The notes: generated by a model from the sequence alone, not told the origin. Shown: positions 44,902 to 53,563, counted from the first letter of the stretch. The stretch is 55,978 nt of DNA from Leptospira brenneri (GCF_002812125.1 NZ_NPDQ01000013.1:1-55978); one strand, 5' to 3'. Numbers and translations: made by a program.

Positions 44902-45436
44902 TTGGTCAGACGTTAACGAAGAAGATCTATGGAAATTCGTTGGATGGCATCTCGCAAATAAAGGAATTCATTCCGTTTTAGTCGGTGGGGCTGTCGTTGC
45001 TATTTATTCAAAAGGAGCATATCGTTCTGGTGACATCGATTTAGTTGAACCTCTTTTATCAAAGGCAAGTGATATTAAATCTACTATGGAAAGTATTGGC
45101 TTTAGTAAAGTTAACCGCCACTATGTACATCCTAATTGCAAGCATTTATACATTGAATTCGTTTCTGCACCAGTATCAATAGGAGATGATTATCGAATTA
45201 TTCCTGACGAACAAGAGTTTAAAGGAAAAATTCTTAAAATTCTTTCTCCCACTGACTGTATTAAAGATAGACTAGCTTCCTTTATACACTTTAAAGCAAG
45301 AGAATGTTTAGATCAGGCATTGCTAGTTGCAAAAAGTCAAAAGTTTGACTTAAAAAAGGTAGAAGAATGGTGTTTAAATGAGTCTAGCAGTGGAAAAGAA
45401 GCTTTCGATGAATTTTTTAGATTATATAAGAAATAA
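44888..45436 (+). CDS. Minimal nucleotidyltransferase, AbiEii/MenT-like (cassette 43)
   Basis: 182 residues. VGGAVVAIYSKG … SGDIDLVEP places Gly33-Gly34 and Asp49/Asp51 of the nucleotidyltransferase site. The combination of a winged-helix gene and this enzyme is like AbiEi/AbiEii or MenA/MenT, in which the enzyme modifies tRNA and is held by the regulator. The precise family is not certain. Confidence 0.85.
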   Translation: MEEPNWSDVNEEDLWKFVGWHLANKGIHSVLVGGAVVAIYSKGAYRSGDIDLVEPLLSKASDIKSTMESIGFSKVNRHYVHPNCKHLYIEFVSAPVSIGDDYRIIPDEQEFKGKILKILSPTDCIKDRLASFIHFKARECLDQALLVAKSQKFDLKKVEEWCLNESSSGKEAFDEFFRLYKK

Positions 45437-45454
45437 TTAAATATACGGGACTGC

Positions 45455-45618
45455 GCATAACAGCGACTTAACGCTTCGTTTCGGCACTTACGGCCTCACT
45501 CGGTCTGCGACACATTCCTCTCTGGAACTTCTCTTGCCTCCGCAAGCGGCGTTCCAGTCCCTAACGTCCCTTCCGGGACTCAGGGTCGAGGAACGTCGTT
45601 AAGTCTAGTTCGTTAGTC
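45455..45618 (+). repeat. attC-44 (A-type), R' variant GTTAGTC
   Basis: R'' GCATAAC; R' GTTAGTC, mirrored by GACTAAC at the end of cassette 44. L boxes perfect; inner pair T…A. Confidence 0.93.
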
Positions 45619-45635
45619 GCAATCGCAAAAACAAT

Positions 45636-46598
45636 ATGAAAATAACAAACATAATTCCTTCCATAATAAATAATTCACTCCAACCTTTCATTAAACTGGA
45701 AGTTTATATTGAGTTTGATAGTAATACTTGTTTACCAATAAGTTATAATTCGTCCGTATTTACAATTGATCGAAAATTTATTTCTAACCTAGAAGAGATT
45801 TCCTTATTCGTAGACAATAGAACAAAGACTTTAAGTAATACAATGTCCCGGGCAGCAGGTAGAAAAGAAAATTTAGAGACATTTAATATTTCATTTGCAT
45901 TAAGAATTTCCAACTCTGAGTTAGAATATCTTGAGAAAATAAGAAATGAAGGAAACTTAAAATTAAATATATTAACTTCTGTAAAATATTTGGAAAATAA
46001 TTTTTCAATATCAAATATAAAATATGGCAGAATTAAAGACCTAAATGTAAATAAAGAACTATTATTTTATGAATATGATCCAAATTATCATCCACACTAC
46101 ACGGATATGAATCTCATTTCGGTAAACTCAAATAGAGACTTCCTAAAATTTAATACAGAAACTATAAACTACTCTCTAGAAATAAAAAGTTCCGACTGGT
46201 TAAACGACTTTGCTCCTTACCTTGGCTTGGGTAACTTTTTTGTTATAAAGATACCGACTAATAACAAAACTCTAAAAAATGCTTGGAATTATATAGCTAA
46301 TGGAGACAAATCCCTATTAGCATGCAATTATAAGGGCGTTTTAGCAAATTGCAGAGAATGTATCTCGCTCATTGATAAAAAAGTGAAATCCAACCCCTAC
46401 TATCAAAGCAATTTTTTCTTTAAAGAGAAATGGAATCGTAAAATTAACCATTATTTATCATTGGGTCTTCATTTAGAAGATATCAGCGAGAGTTCAGAAG
46501 AAATCAATAGTATCTCTAGAGCCGATGCTCATTTTGCATTATTTTCAACAAAAGCTATATTAAACTATTACGAAGAGATATCAGAGAATCTGGATTAA
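45636..46598 (+). CDS. Hypothetical protein, abortive-infection-like C-terminus (cassette 44)
   Basis: 320 residues with no signal or TM. The first two-thirds are alpha/beta; the C-terminal ~80 residues are helical (CRECISLIDKKVK … SRADAHFALFSTKAIL), a pattern seen at the end of some abortive-infection proteins. This is a loose similarity, not a demonstrated match. Confidence 0.7.
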   Translation: MKITNIIPSIINNSLQPFIKLEVYIEFDSNTCLPISYNSSVFTIDRKFISNLEEISLFVDNRTKTLSNTMSRAAGRKENLETFNISFALRISNSELEYLEKIRNEGNLKLNILTSVKYLENNFSISNIKYGRIKDLNVNKELLFYEYDPNYHPHYTDMNLISVNSNRDFLKFNTETINYSLEIKSSDWLNDFAPYLGLGNFFVIKIPTNNKTLKNAWNYIANGDKSLLACNYKGVLANCRECISLIDKKVKSNPYYQSNFFFKEKWNRKINHYLSLGLHLEDISESSEEINSISRADAHFALFSTKAILNYYEEISENLD

Positions 46599-46608
46599 AT
46601 GCGACTGC

Positions 46609-46773
46609 GACTAACTACGGGGAAACGCTTCGCTGCGGCACTTACGGCCTTGCTCGGTCTCCGACACATTCCTCTCTGGAACTTCTCTTGCCTACGCAAG
46701 CGGCGTTCCAGCCCCTAACGTCCCTTTCAGGGACTCAGGGTCGAGGAACGTCGTTAAGTCTAGTTCGTTATAC
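46609..46773 (+). repeat. attC-45 (mosaic)
   Basis: R'' GACTAAC; R' GTTATAC. The left inner box (GGGGAAACG) does not match the right (CGTTAAGTC), suggesting a recombinant of an attC-4-like left side and an A-type right side. Confidence 0.88.
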
Positions 46774-46830
46774 GTAATGGCGTAAAATTACATAAAAAAT
46801 TAAATTTCAAATTAGAATATCAAAGCTTCG

Positions 46831-47400
46831 ATGTTTACTCAAAATATAGTTCGGTTCAAAAAGGAAGAAAATACTGTTATTCGCAACTCTATTAATAAAC
46901 TTTTTATATTTATTTTTTGCTACGCTTCTATTAATTGTAATAAACCTCTTTTCACAGACTCAATATTGGAAAATAAAGATCTGGAATTTAAATATTTAGA
47001 TTTAAAATCGGTAATTCCCTTTAAATACGACGACATATATTTACAAGTTGATCCCGGACCTTTCTCTACTAACATTTCAAATTTAATTCCAAATTTAGAT
47101 CTCTTTTATAAGGAAAACGGCTCCGTAAACGGGAATTTCATTAACCCATTAAGCCAAATGTTTAAGAGAACGCAATTTATATTCACTTTTAATCGGCAGG
47201 CAATCTATTTGGAATCGATTAACCGAAATTACAGAAACGCTATTGAATTCGATACAAATTGCTTGATTAAAATTAAAGGAAGCGAAAAACCTTATGAAAA
47301 TGTTGAACCTGCTTTAGCAATAGATTTTTATAAAGTAAAGCATAATGTGAAGTTTAAAAGAATATTGAAAAATGAAAAATATACTCTATTATGTAAATAA
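46831..47400 (+). CDS. Hypothetical lipoprotein (cassette 45)
   Basis: 189 residues. The N-region is long (about 22 residues, basic), then FIFIFCYASINC gives a lipobox at about Cys36; a later start would shorten it but no suitable ATG is visible. The mature part is alpha/beta-like without a recognised family. Its leader is about 57 nt. Confidence 0.68.
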   Translation: MFTQNIVRFKKEENTVIRNSINKLFIFIFCYASINCNKPLFTDSILENKDLEFKYLDLKSVIPFKYDDIYLQVDPGPFSTNISNLIPNLDLFYKENGSVNGNFINPLSQMFKRTQFIFTFNRQAIYLESINRNYRNAIEFDTNCLIKIKGSEKPYENVEPALAIDFYKVKHNVKFKRILKNEKYTLLCK

Positions 47401-47471
47401 GTCCACTAACTTTACAGAAAACTGAAGTAATCAATATAATAACTAACAATTAACCTAAAAGACGCCACTAC

Positions 47472-47636
47472 GTATAACAGCGACTTAACGCTTCGTTTCG
47501 GCACTTACGGCCTCACTCGGTCTGCGACACATTCCTCTCTGGAACTCCTCTTGCCTCCGCAAGCCTCGTTCCAGTCCCTAACGTCCCTTCCAGGGACTCA
47601 GGGTCGAGGAACGTCGTTAAGTCTAGTTCGTTATAC
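47472..47636 (+). repeat. attC-46 (A-type)
   Basis: R'' GTATAAC, R' GTTATAC; L boxes perfect; inner pair T…A. Confidence 0.93.
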
Positions 47637-47664
47637 GCCATTTATAAAAATTTGAGGAAAAAAT

Positions 47665-49458
47665 ATGATTGAACAAGAAATTCTTAAAGCAAGTGTAAAA
47701 GAGATACCTAAAGTACTAAGCGTATTTTTAAATACGTTCACCGAAATTAAGGAAGAAATAAAATTTACATTCGGAGAAGGAATTCAAACTTATATTTCAC
47801 TTAAATTAAATTCCTTCTCAAATATAAAAACCATACTACATCGACAGTTACCTAAATATTTTTATGATATTTATCAAACCCAGGCGGTGTATTGCAATAA
47901 ATTACGTATAACAATTGATAGCCATAAGTCACTAGAACAATTTGGACCTTATATAACTGTAATTGGAGGTCCAGGGTCAGGGAAAACCACGTTACTCAGA
48001 CATATTTTCATGAGTAGTATAAGCTTAGGTGAAAAAATACCTCTATACCTCGAACTCAGACGAATAGACTTTGACAAACTTAGTTTGAACGACATAATTA
48101 ATCAAACAGTTCAGGAAAATTTTTCAACTGAAAGTAAAAGAATAATTAAAAAATTATTAGAATTAGAAAAATTTATAATATTATTAGATGGCTTCGATGA
48201 ACTAACATTCTCTATGAGAGAAAAATTCATATACAGTTTAAATAATTATAGAGAAAAATATCCAAACAATTTTTTTATCCTTACAAGCAGACCTAGTCCT
48301 GTAGCTGAATTAATTCCAAATTTTACGAACATTAAAATATCTAATTTCACATTAGACGAAGCTATTTCTTTTATCGAAAAGCAAGATTTAGAAGAAGAAT
48401 TATTGACAAATTTAAAAAAGGATATCAAAGAAAAAAAATGGAATGAAACAGAAAAATTTCTTTCCAATCCACTTCTTTTATCAACTTTCATTCTAACATA
48501 TAAAAACAATTCAACATTGCCTGAAAAAAATAGTGAATTTTACGAACGGGTTTCAAATGCTCTATTCTCTGAACATGATAGCTGGCATAAAAATGGATAT
48601 GTTAGAAAATCACACTCAGAGCTAAGTATTGATTCAGTCAAATTTTTACTCAATGAATTTGCTTTTAAAAATACCTTTAAACTACAATATTCTTTTGACT
48701 CAGTAACCATTAATTCAGATTTCGAGCAATTTATCACTAATCAAAAATTTAACGCTCAAGTTGATAAGCTTAAAGAAGACTTAACTGTCTCTTATGGTAT
48801 ACTAACGGAAGATTCTGGAGTTTATCAATTTATACACAGAAGTCTACAAGATTATTTCGCTGCCCAAAAAGTACAAAAAATAAACTCATTACATAAAACA
48901 ATAATTTATGATAAAATTTATGATTTAACAAAAAGAACTTCAGGTTATGAAATCGGAAATTTTATAGAATTTATTTCGGAATTAGATGACTACTATTATA
49001 ATAAACTTTTTATGCTTAGAGTTTTATCTGAATTTTTCACAAGAATTGATGAAGATTTTTTTATATCTTCGATAATTTCAATTTTTTATTCAAGTTTAAA
49101 TTTTGATGATTCTGAACATCAATCTATAACCATACCTAGCCATTCATATAGAGCAATTTTTGAATTTTCTTCAATTGAGCGATTGATTTCTAAAACATTA
49201 TTTAGCTTTAAATTTAAAAATGAGCCTGATATAAAATCTAACTCTAAACTATCAAAACACACCCCAAAGGATAGATATGTATATTCGATTAATAAAGCAA
49301 ATTATGAAGATTTTGAAAATATGATTTCAAAATTATTTCCGAAGCTTAAATCTGAACTCGAATCTGAAGTTCAAAAACTTTCAAACCTGAGAAAAACAAT
49401 CGAAGAATACTTAGAAAAATCATTAGAAGAAGAAAGAAGATTACTTGAAAATTTATAA
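47665..49458 (+). CDS. NACHT-domain NTPase (cassette 46)
   Basis: 597 residues, ribosome site TGAGG. Helical N-terminal region (1-90), then NACHT motifs: GGPGSGKTTLLR (about 100-111), IILLDGFDEL (about 172-181) and LTSRPSP (about 204-210), followed by a winged-helix-like and helical part (to about 420), and a C-terminal region ending in a coiled coil (EEYLEKSLEEERRLL). Bacterial NACHT proteins are STAND NTPases, some of which are anti-phage sensors. No leucine repeats or obvious effector domain are seen, so signalling mode is unknown. Confidence 0.85.
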   Translation: MIEQEILKASVKEIPKVLSVFLNTFTEIKEEIKFTFGEGIQTYISLKLNSFSNIKTILHRQLPKYFYDIYQTQAVYCNKLRITIDSHKSLEQFGPYITVIGGPGSGKTTLLRHIFMSSISLGEKIPLYLELRRIDFDKLSLNDIINQTVQENFSTESKRIIKKLLELEKFIILLDGFDELTFSMREKFIYSLNNYREKYPNNFFILTSRPSPVAELIPNFTNIKISNFTLDEAISFIEKQDLEEELLTNLKKDIKEKKWNETEKFLSNPLLLSTFILTYKNNSTLPEKNSEFYERVSNALFSEHDSWHKNGYVRKSHSELSIDSVKFLLNEFAFKNTFKLQYSFDSVTINSDFEQFITNQKFNAQVDKLKEDLTVSYGILTEDSGVYQFIHRSLQDYFAAQKVQKINSLHKTIIYDKIYDLTKRTSGYEIGNFIEFISELDDYYYNKLFMLRVLSEFFTRIDEDFFISSIISIFYSSLNFDDSEHQSITIPSHSYRAIFEFSSIERLISKTLFSFKFKNEPDIKSNSKLSKHTPKDRYVYSINKANYEDFENMISKLFPKLKSELESEVQKLSNLRKTIEEYLEKSLEEERRLLENL

Positions 49459-49463
49459 ACAGC

Positions 49464-49626
49464 GCATAACAGCGACTTAACGCTTCGTTTCGGGACTTAC
49501 GCCCTCACTCGGTCTCCGACACATTCCTCTCTGGAACTCCTCTTGCCTACGCAAGCCTCGTTCCAGTCCCTAACGTCCCTCCGGGACTCAGGGCCGAGGA
49601 ACGTCGTTAAGTCTAATTCGTTATGC
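49464..49626 (+). repeat. attC-47 (A-type)
   Basis: R'' GCATAAC, R' GTTATGC; L boxes perfect; spacer CTAATTCG; inner pair T…A. Confidence 0.93.
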
Positions 49627-49659
49627 GAAAATTTTCGGGCGCTTATGTTTTAATAAATT

Positions 49660-49677
49660 GCGAGCATCCGTGCTCGC
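49660..49677. repeat. Mini-hairpin with TCCG loop, left of higBA
   Basis: GCGAGCA – TCCG – TGCTCGC: seven perfect pairs. It sits between attC-47 and the higBA promoter, like the hairpin of cassette 33. Confidence 0.6.
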
Positions 49678-49695
49678 TAAAATAGCAAAAAGTGG

Positions 49696-49725
49696 TTGTT
49701 ACCAATTCGGTAACATACATATATT
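49696..49725 (+). promoter_or_regulatory. Promoter and operator of higBA
   Basis: TTGTTA, 18-nt spacer, TATATT ending five nt before the GTG start. TGTTACC (49697-49703) and GGTAACA (49709-49715) form an inverted repeat over the -35/spacer, a likely HigA operator. Confidence 0.6.
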
Positions 49726-49730
49726 GATTT

Positions 49731-50030
49731 GTGAGGGTTATTTCAAGAAAAATACTCCGAGATTTCTATTCTATTCCTAAATACTCCGACTCCAAAATTC
49801 CGATCGAAGTTTGGTTTAAAGAGACTTCGAAAGCTATATGGAAATCTCCTTCTGACATCAAAGAAAAGTATCGAAATGCTAGTTTTCTTAAAGATAATAG
49901 AGTCGTTTTCAATGTACATGGTAACAAATACAGATTGATCGTGAAGATTCACTATAATTTACAAACTGTTTTTATTCGTTTTATTGGAACTCATGAACAA
50001 TATGATAAAATCAATGCTGAGGTGATTTAA
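49731..50030 (+). CDS. higB: HigB-type mRNA interferase toxin (cassette 47)
   Basis: 99 residues from GTG. The sequence RVISRKILRDFY … EVWFKETSKA, then RVVFNVHGNKYRLIVKIHY and FIRFIGTHEQYDKI is the HigB (RelE superfamily) signature with the strand-borne Asn-Lys-Tyr-Arg motif. It cuts ribosome-bound mRNA in this family. higA starts directly after its stop. No ribosome site; leaderless. Confidence 0.92.
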   Translation: MRVISRKILRDFYSIPKYSDSKIPIEVWFKETSKAIWKSPSDIKEKYRNASFLKDNRVVFNVHGNKYRLIVKIHYNLQTVFIRFIGTHEQYDKINAEVI

Positions 50031-50435
50031 ATGAACATTAAACCTATTAAAAATCAAAAAGATCACTTAGAAGCTCTATCTGAAATTGAGAAACTTTGGG
50101 ATGCAAAGAAAAATACTCCAGAATACGATAAATTAGACATTTTAATAACATTAGTTGATGCTTACGAAACTAAACATTATCCTATTGAAGATCCAGATCC
50201 AATAGAAGCTTTAAAATCTGTTATGGATGACATGAACATGAAAAGCGTTGATTTAGGAAATCTCATCGGTGGGCGAAGTCGTGCCACTGAAATCTTAAAT
50301 CGAAAAAGAAAGCTTACTTTGGAAATGATTAGAAAGATTAATCAAAATCTCGGAATCCCTACTGACATTCTTGTAAAAGAATATAAAGTCAAAACTACTA
50401 AGACAGGAAGAAAAAGAACGCCGTCCGTGGCGTAA
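50031..50435 (+). CDS. higA: HigA antitoxin (cassette 47)
   Basis: 134 residues. A helical N-terminal half ends with YETKHYPIEDPDPIEALK, followed by an XRE helix-turn-helix (about 66-112: DDMNMKSVDLGNLIGGRSRATEILN … LTLEMIRKINQNLGI). It belongs to the COG5499-type HigA. The last codons (TPSVA) are encoded by a mini-hairpin with a TCCG loop. Confidence 0.92.
   Translation: MNIKPIKNQKDHLEALSEIEKLWDAKKNTPEYDKLDILITLVDAYETKHYPIEDPDPIEALKSVMDDMNMKSVDLGNLIGGRSRATEILNRKRKLTLEMIRKINQNLGIPTDILVKEYKVKTTKTGRKRTPSVA
50418..50433. repeat. Mini-hairpin with TCCG loop at the end of higA
   Basis: ACGCCG – TCCG – TGGCGT (G·T closing pair), inside the last codons of higA and ending two bases before the end of the TAA. 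Confidence 0.5.
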
Positions 50436-50460
50436 TCGCTTTTGTAGGCCCGAAAACTTC

Positions 50461-50623
50461 GCATAACAGCGACTTAACGCTTCGCTTCGGGACTAGCCCT
50501 CGCTCGGTCTGCGACACATTCCTCTCTGGAACTCCTCTTGCCGCCGCAAGCGTCGTTCCAGTCCCTAACGTCCCTTACAGGGACTCAGGGCCGAGGAACG
50601 TCGTTAAGTCTAGTTCGTTATAC
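50461..50623 (+). repeat. attC-48 (A-type)
   Basis: R'' GCATAAC, R' GTTATAC; L boxes perfect. Confidence 0.93.
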
Positions 50624-50658
50624 GCAAGACTGCTAAATCTCATAATAAAAGGAAATAA

Positions 50659-51498
50659 ATGCAAAAAAGTAAAAAAAACTTAATAATATTCTTACTCTTT
50701 CTAATGAATTACAATGTTAAGGCAGAAAATTTGTATGACAAAAGGAAATTCTTTATAGAAGCAACTACTTCTCGTTCGTTGATCATTCCAAACACAAATC
50801 TTCATCAGATTGACAGCACTGTCATGAACAAAAACAATGATTTCTTCAATAGACAAGAAGTAATTGGTGACAGAACGGCTACCTATGGATCGGATCAGCA
50901 GAAAATCGCGAGTATTTATGCATTCGAAAATTCTCCTAAACCCAAATTAAAAAGTAATACATATGCTATATTTGCAGAATACCTATTTAACCCTAAATTT
51001 GGATTCGGTATCAGTTTAAACAATGCTAGTTTCCAAGCTCACAACATTAGCGACACAAAGTTTCAAAATAACTTAGCTAATGACTATCTAAATACATATC
51101 TAACAAATCAAGCCGCTAGAGAAAATTCAATTATTCGTGAAATTCTAGTTCCATATAATACAAAGAGTAATAATGAGTTTTTACAAATTGTAACCGTTGG
51201 GTTACATATAGCTTATCATTTCATTAGCCACCCTACTTTCGATCCGTACATAAGAATTGGTTTTGGCTATGGCAGAAACATAGAAGATATGGCTGTTATT
51301 TACCAGTCAACTTTATCTCTAGGAAATAGATTCTTTCTATTTGATAATTTTTATCTTCTCTTTGAAGGTACTGCTTCTAACTATGATGCTCATAAAGTCC
51401 CTGATTCAATGCCATTTGAAGCGAGAAAGAAAAATCTATCTCACGCTTGGTCGCTACAAGAATATTCAGGTAAGATAGGCTTAGGAGTCACTTTCTAA
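50659..51498 (+). CDS. Outer-membrane-type protein (cassette 48)
   Basis: 279 residues with a signal peptide (hydrophobic residues 8-16, ending near KAENL) and a good ribosome site (AAGGAAA). The mature part has alternating aromatic strands and Asn-rich loops, and ends in GKIGLGVTF, as in small outer-membrane barrels (the final Phe is typical). Family unknown. Confidence 0.75.
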   Translation: MQKSKKNLIIFLLFLMNYNVKAENLYDKRKFFIEATTSRSLIIPNTNLHQIDSTVMNKNNDFFNRQEVIGDRTATYGSDQQKIASIYAFENSPKPKLKSNTYAIFAEYLFNPKFGFGISLNNASFQAHNISDTKFQNNLANDYLNTYLTNQAARENSIIREILVPYNTKSNNEFLQIVTVGLHIAYHFISHPTFDPYIRIGFGYGRNIEDMAVIYQSTLSLGNRFFLFDNFYLLFEGTASNYDAHKVPDSMPFEARKKNLSHAWSLQEYSGKIGLGVTF

Positions 51499-51510
51499 AC
51501 GCAGTCCAGC

Positions 51511-51674
51511 GTATAACAGCGACTTAACGCTTCGCCTCGGGACTTACGCCCTCGCTCGGTCTGCGACACATTCCCCTCTGGCACTCCTCTTGCCTCTGCA
51601 AGCGTCGTTCCAGTCCCTAACGTCCCTTCCGGGACTCAGGGTCGGGGAACGTCGTTAAGTCTAGTTCGTTATGC
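51511..51674 (+). repeat. attC-49 (A-type)
   Basis: R'' GTATAAC, R' GTTATGC; L boxes perfect. Confidence 0.93.
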
Positions 51675-51728
51675 GTAATGGTCAAACTCTGTTCTCATAA
51701 TAAATGAATTAAATAATTAGGAAAAAAA

Positions 51729-53096
51729 GTGGAAGAAAACGGACAAAAAGCGAAATCAACTAATGAAAATTTAGATAAAAATTCAAAACATCCGATTGTA
51801 ATTTCGATAGATCATGCTCTTCATAGCTATCGAGATATTGAAGCTATTTCTCGTTTATTATATCGAACATTAATTGTTATGCAGCAGAATATGTGGGATG
51901 CCTCACTTATAGAACTGAAAAAGGCTTCAACGATAAAAGATCCAGATGGAATCGAATATTTTTCAAATGAAATGCCAGCCAGTTCGGATGAAGCACTTTT
52001 ATTAATAGAAAGATTAAAAGAATCTAATCTTCCATCAACTTTATTAACAAGTCTATTTCTCGGTTTATTCTCGTCATTCGATGCATTTACTGGAAATTTA
52101 TTAAAATCAATTTATCAAAAAAAACCTGAGCTATTGGATACCTTAAATATTGAAGTTCCACTATCTGAAATTTTGAGATATGAATCATTTGAAGATTTAA
52201 AAGAGAGCGTCCTCAATCAAGAAATTGAAAAATTTAGAAGAAAAAGCTATGTCGAACAATTTGATCATTTAGAAAAGCAATTTGGTATTAACCTAAAGAA
52301 ATTTCAGAATTGGAGTCATTTTGTTGAAATGGGTCAAAGGAGAAATTTAATAACCCATTGCGAAGGTATTGTATCTAAACAATATATAAAAATATGTAAC
52401 GAAAATAAATTTGAGCTAGATTCAGAAATTATAGAAGGTAAAAAATTAAATATTGATTATGAATATTTCACCATAGCTTGTTCTTTAATTTATGAAGTCT
52501 CTTTAAAACTAGGACAAACACTTTGGCGAAAAATTTTTCCAGATGAAAACGATGAAGCAAACGAACATTTATCTCAGCCTATCTATGAGTCTCTACGATT
52601 TGAAAGATATGACAGAGCAATACTCCTTTCCGAATTTGCAATTTCAGTTGAAAATAAAATAAAGGATTTAGATCGAAGAATAAGAGTAATAAATTATGGC
52701 ATAGCCTTAAAATTCTCTGGAAATACAGAAAAATGTTTAGAAATTTTAGAGAAAGAAGACTGGTCTGCATGCGCGTTGGACTTTCGATTAGCAGTTTCCG
52801 TTTTAAAAAATAATTTTGAAGAAGCCTGCAAGATTATGCTTCAAATAGGTGAAACAGGTGAATTAATTAAGAAACAATCATATCATGTCTGGCCTTTATT
52901 TAGAGAATTTAGAAAATCAAATATTTTTTTGGAATCTTACAAAACTGTCTATGGTAGCTCATTTAGTGAAGACGTTTCAGAAGAAGTCAATAAAACAGAG
53001 AAACCAAAATCATTCGAAGAACCAGAAAATCAACTAGAAACAGGTGCAGGTGAGAATTTACCTCCCTTCGAACTAATAAAACATTTAATCGGTTAA
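51729..53096 (+). CDS. HEPN-domain protein, 455 residues (cassette 49)
   Basis: GTG start, AGGA about 7 nt upstream. A helical region (about 80-225) contains GQRRNLITHCEG with Arg205 and His210 in the RX4H HEPN spacing, preceded by the FSSFDAFTGNLL helix usual in this group. The C-terminal half is helical and repeat-like (TPR-like KSxxFEEACKIML), ending in an acidic tail. Large HEPN proteins of this kind occur among defence genes; the role here is inferred. Confidence 0.78.
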   Translation: MEENGQKAKSTNENLDKNSKHPIVISIDHALHSYRDIEAISRLLYRTLIVMQQNMWDASLIELKKASTIKDPDGIEYFSNEMPASSDEALLLIERLKESNLPSTLLTSLFLGLFSSFDAFTGNLLKSIYQKKPELLDTLNIEVPLSEILRYESFEDLKESVLNQEIEKFRRKSYVEQFDHLEKQFGINLKKFQNWSHFVEMGQRRNLITHCEGIVSKQYIKICNENKFELDSEIIEGKKLNIDYEYFTIACSLIYEVSLKLGQTLWRKIFPDENDEANEHLSQPIYESLRFERYDRAILLSEFAISVENKIKDLDRRIRVINYGIALKFSGNTEKCLEILEKEDWSACALDFRLAVSVLKNNFEEACKIMLQIGETGELIKKQSYHVWPLFREFRKSNIFLESYKTVYGSSFSEDVSEEVNKTEKPKSFEEPENQLETGAGENLPPFELIKHLIG

Positions 53097-53110
53097 GAAT
53101 TGACCACTAC

Positions 53111-53273
53111 GCATAACAGCGACTTAACGCTTCGCTTCGGGACTAGCCCTCGCTCGGTCTGCGACACATTCCCCTCTGGCACTCCTCTTGCCTCCGCAAG
53201 CCTCGTTCCAGTCCCTAACGTCCCTTCCAGGGACTCAGGGTCGGGGAACGTCGTTAAGTCTAGTTCGTTATGC
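53111..53273 (+). repeat. attC-50 (A-type)
   Basis: R'' GCATAAC, R' GTTATGC; L boxes perfect. Confidence 0.93.
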
Positions 53274-53314
53274 GACATGTTTGCAAAACTCATCTTATAT
53301 TACAAAAAACAGGA

Positions 53315-53343
53315 TTGACAAATCCGATATTTTATCGTATTAT
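53315..53343 (+). promoter_or_regulatory. Promoter and operator of vapBC-2
   Basis: TTGACA, 17-nt spacer, TATTAT: the most canonical promoter in the window, with the -10 ending seven nt before the ATG. ATCGTAT is repeated directly (53334 and 53346) and CGATAT/ATATCG (53325, 53344) form an inverted repeat, likely operator sites. Confidence 0.7.
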
Positions 53344-53350
53344 ATATCGT

Positions 53351-53563
53351 ATGAAAGTAACGGCAATATTACCAGATGATCTAATAACCGAAGTTCAAAA
53401 ATATACAGAAGGTAAAAATATTACCGATTCTCTACAAAAGGCACTATCTGAGTGGGTTAAACTTGCAAAAGTTAAAAAACTAAATGAAAAACTAAGAAAG
53501 CAACCTTTGCAATTCTCTCTTGAATTTAGTGCAGAAAAAATCAGAAGAATTAATAGAACATAA
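53351..53563 (+). CDS. vapB: VapB-type antitoxin, RHH-like (cassette 50)
   Basis: 70 residues. MKVTAILPDDLITEVQKY … ITDSLQKALSEW is a ribbon-helix-helix start, then a basic helix and a C-terminal toxin-binding tail. The upstream in-frame extension runs through the promoter and the attC, so the ATG just after the -10 is chosen. TAATG overlap with the toxin. Confidence 0.87.
   Translation: MKVTAILPDDLITEVQKYTEGKNITDSLQKALSEWVKLAKVKKLNEKLRKQPLQFSLEFSAEKIRRINRT

Noticed and set aside
53270..53350. In-frame N-terminal extension of the cassette 50 antitoxin
   Set aside because: The extension covers the promoter, so the ATG right after the -10 is the likely start.
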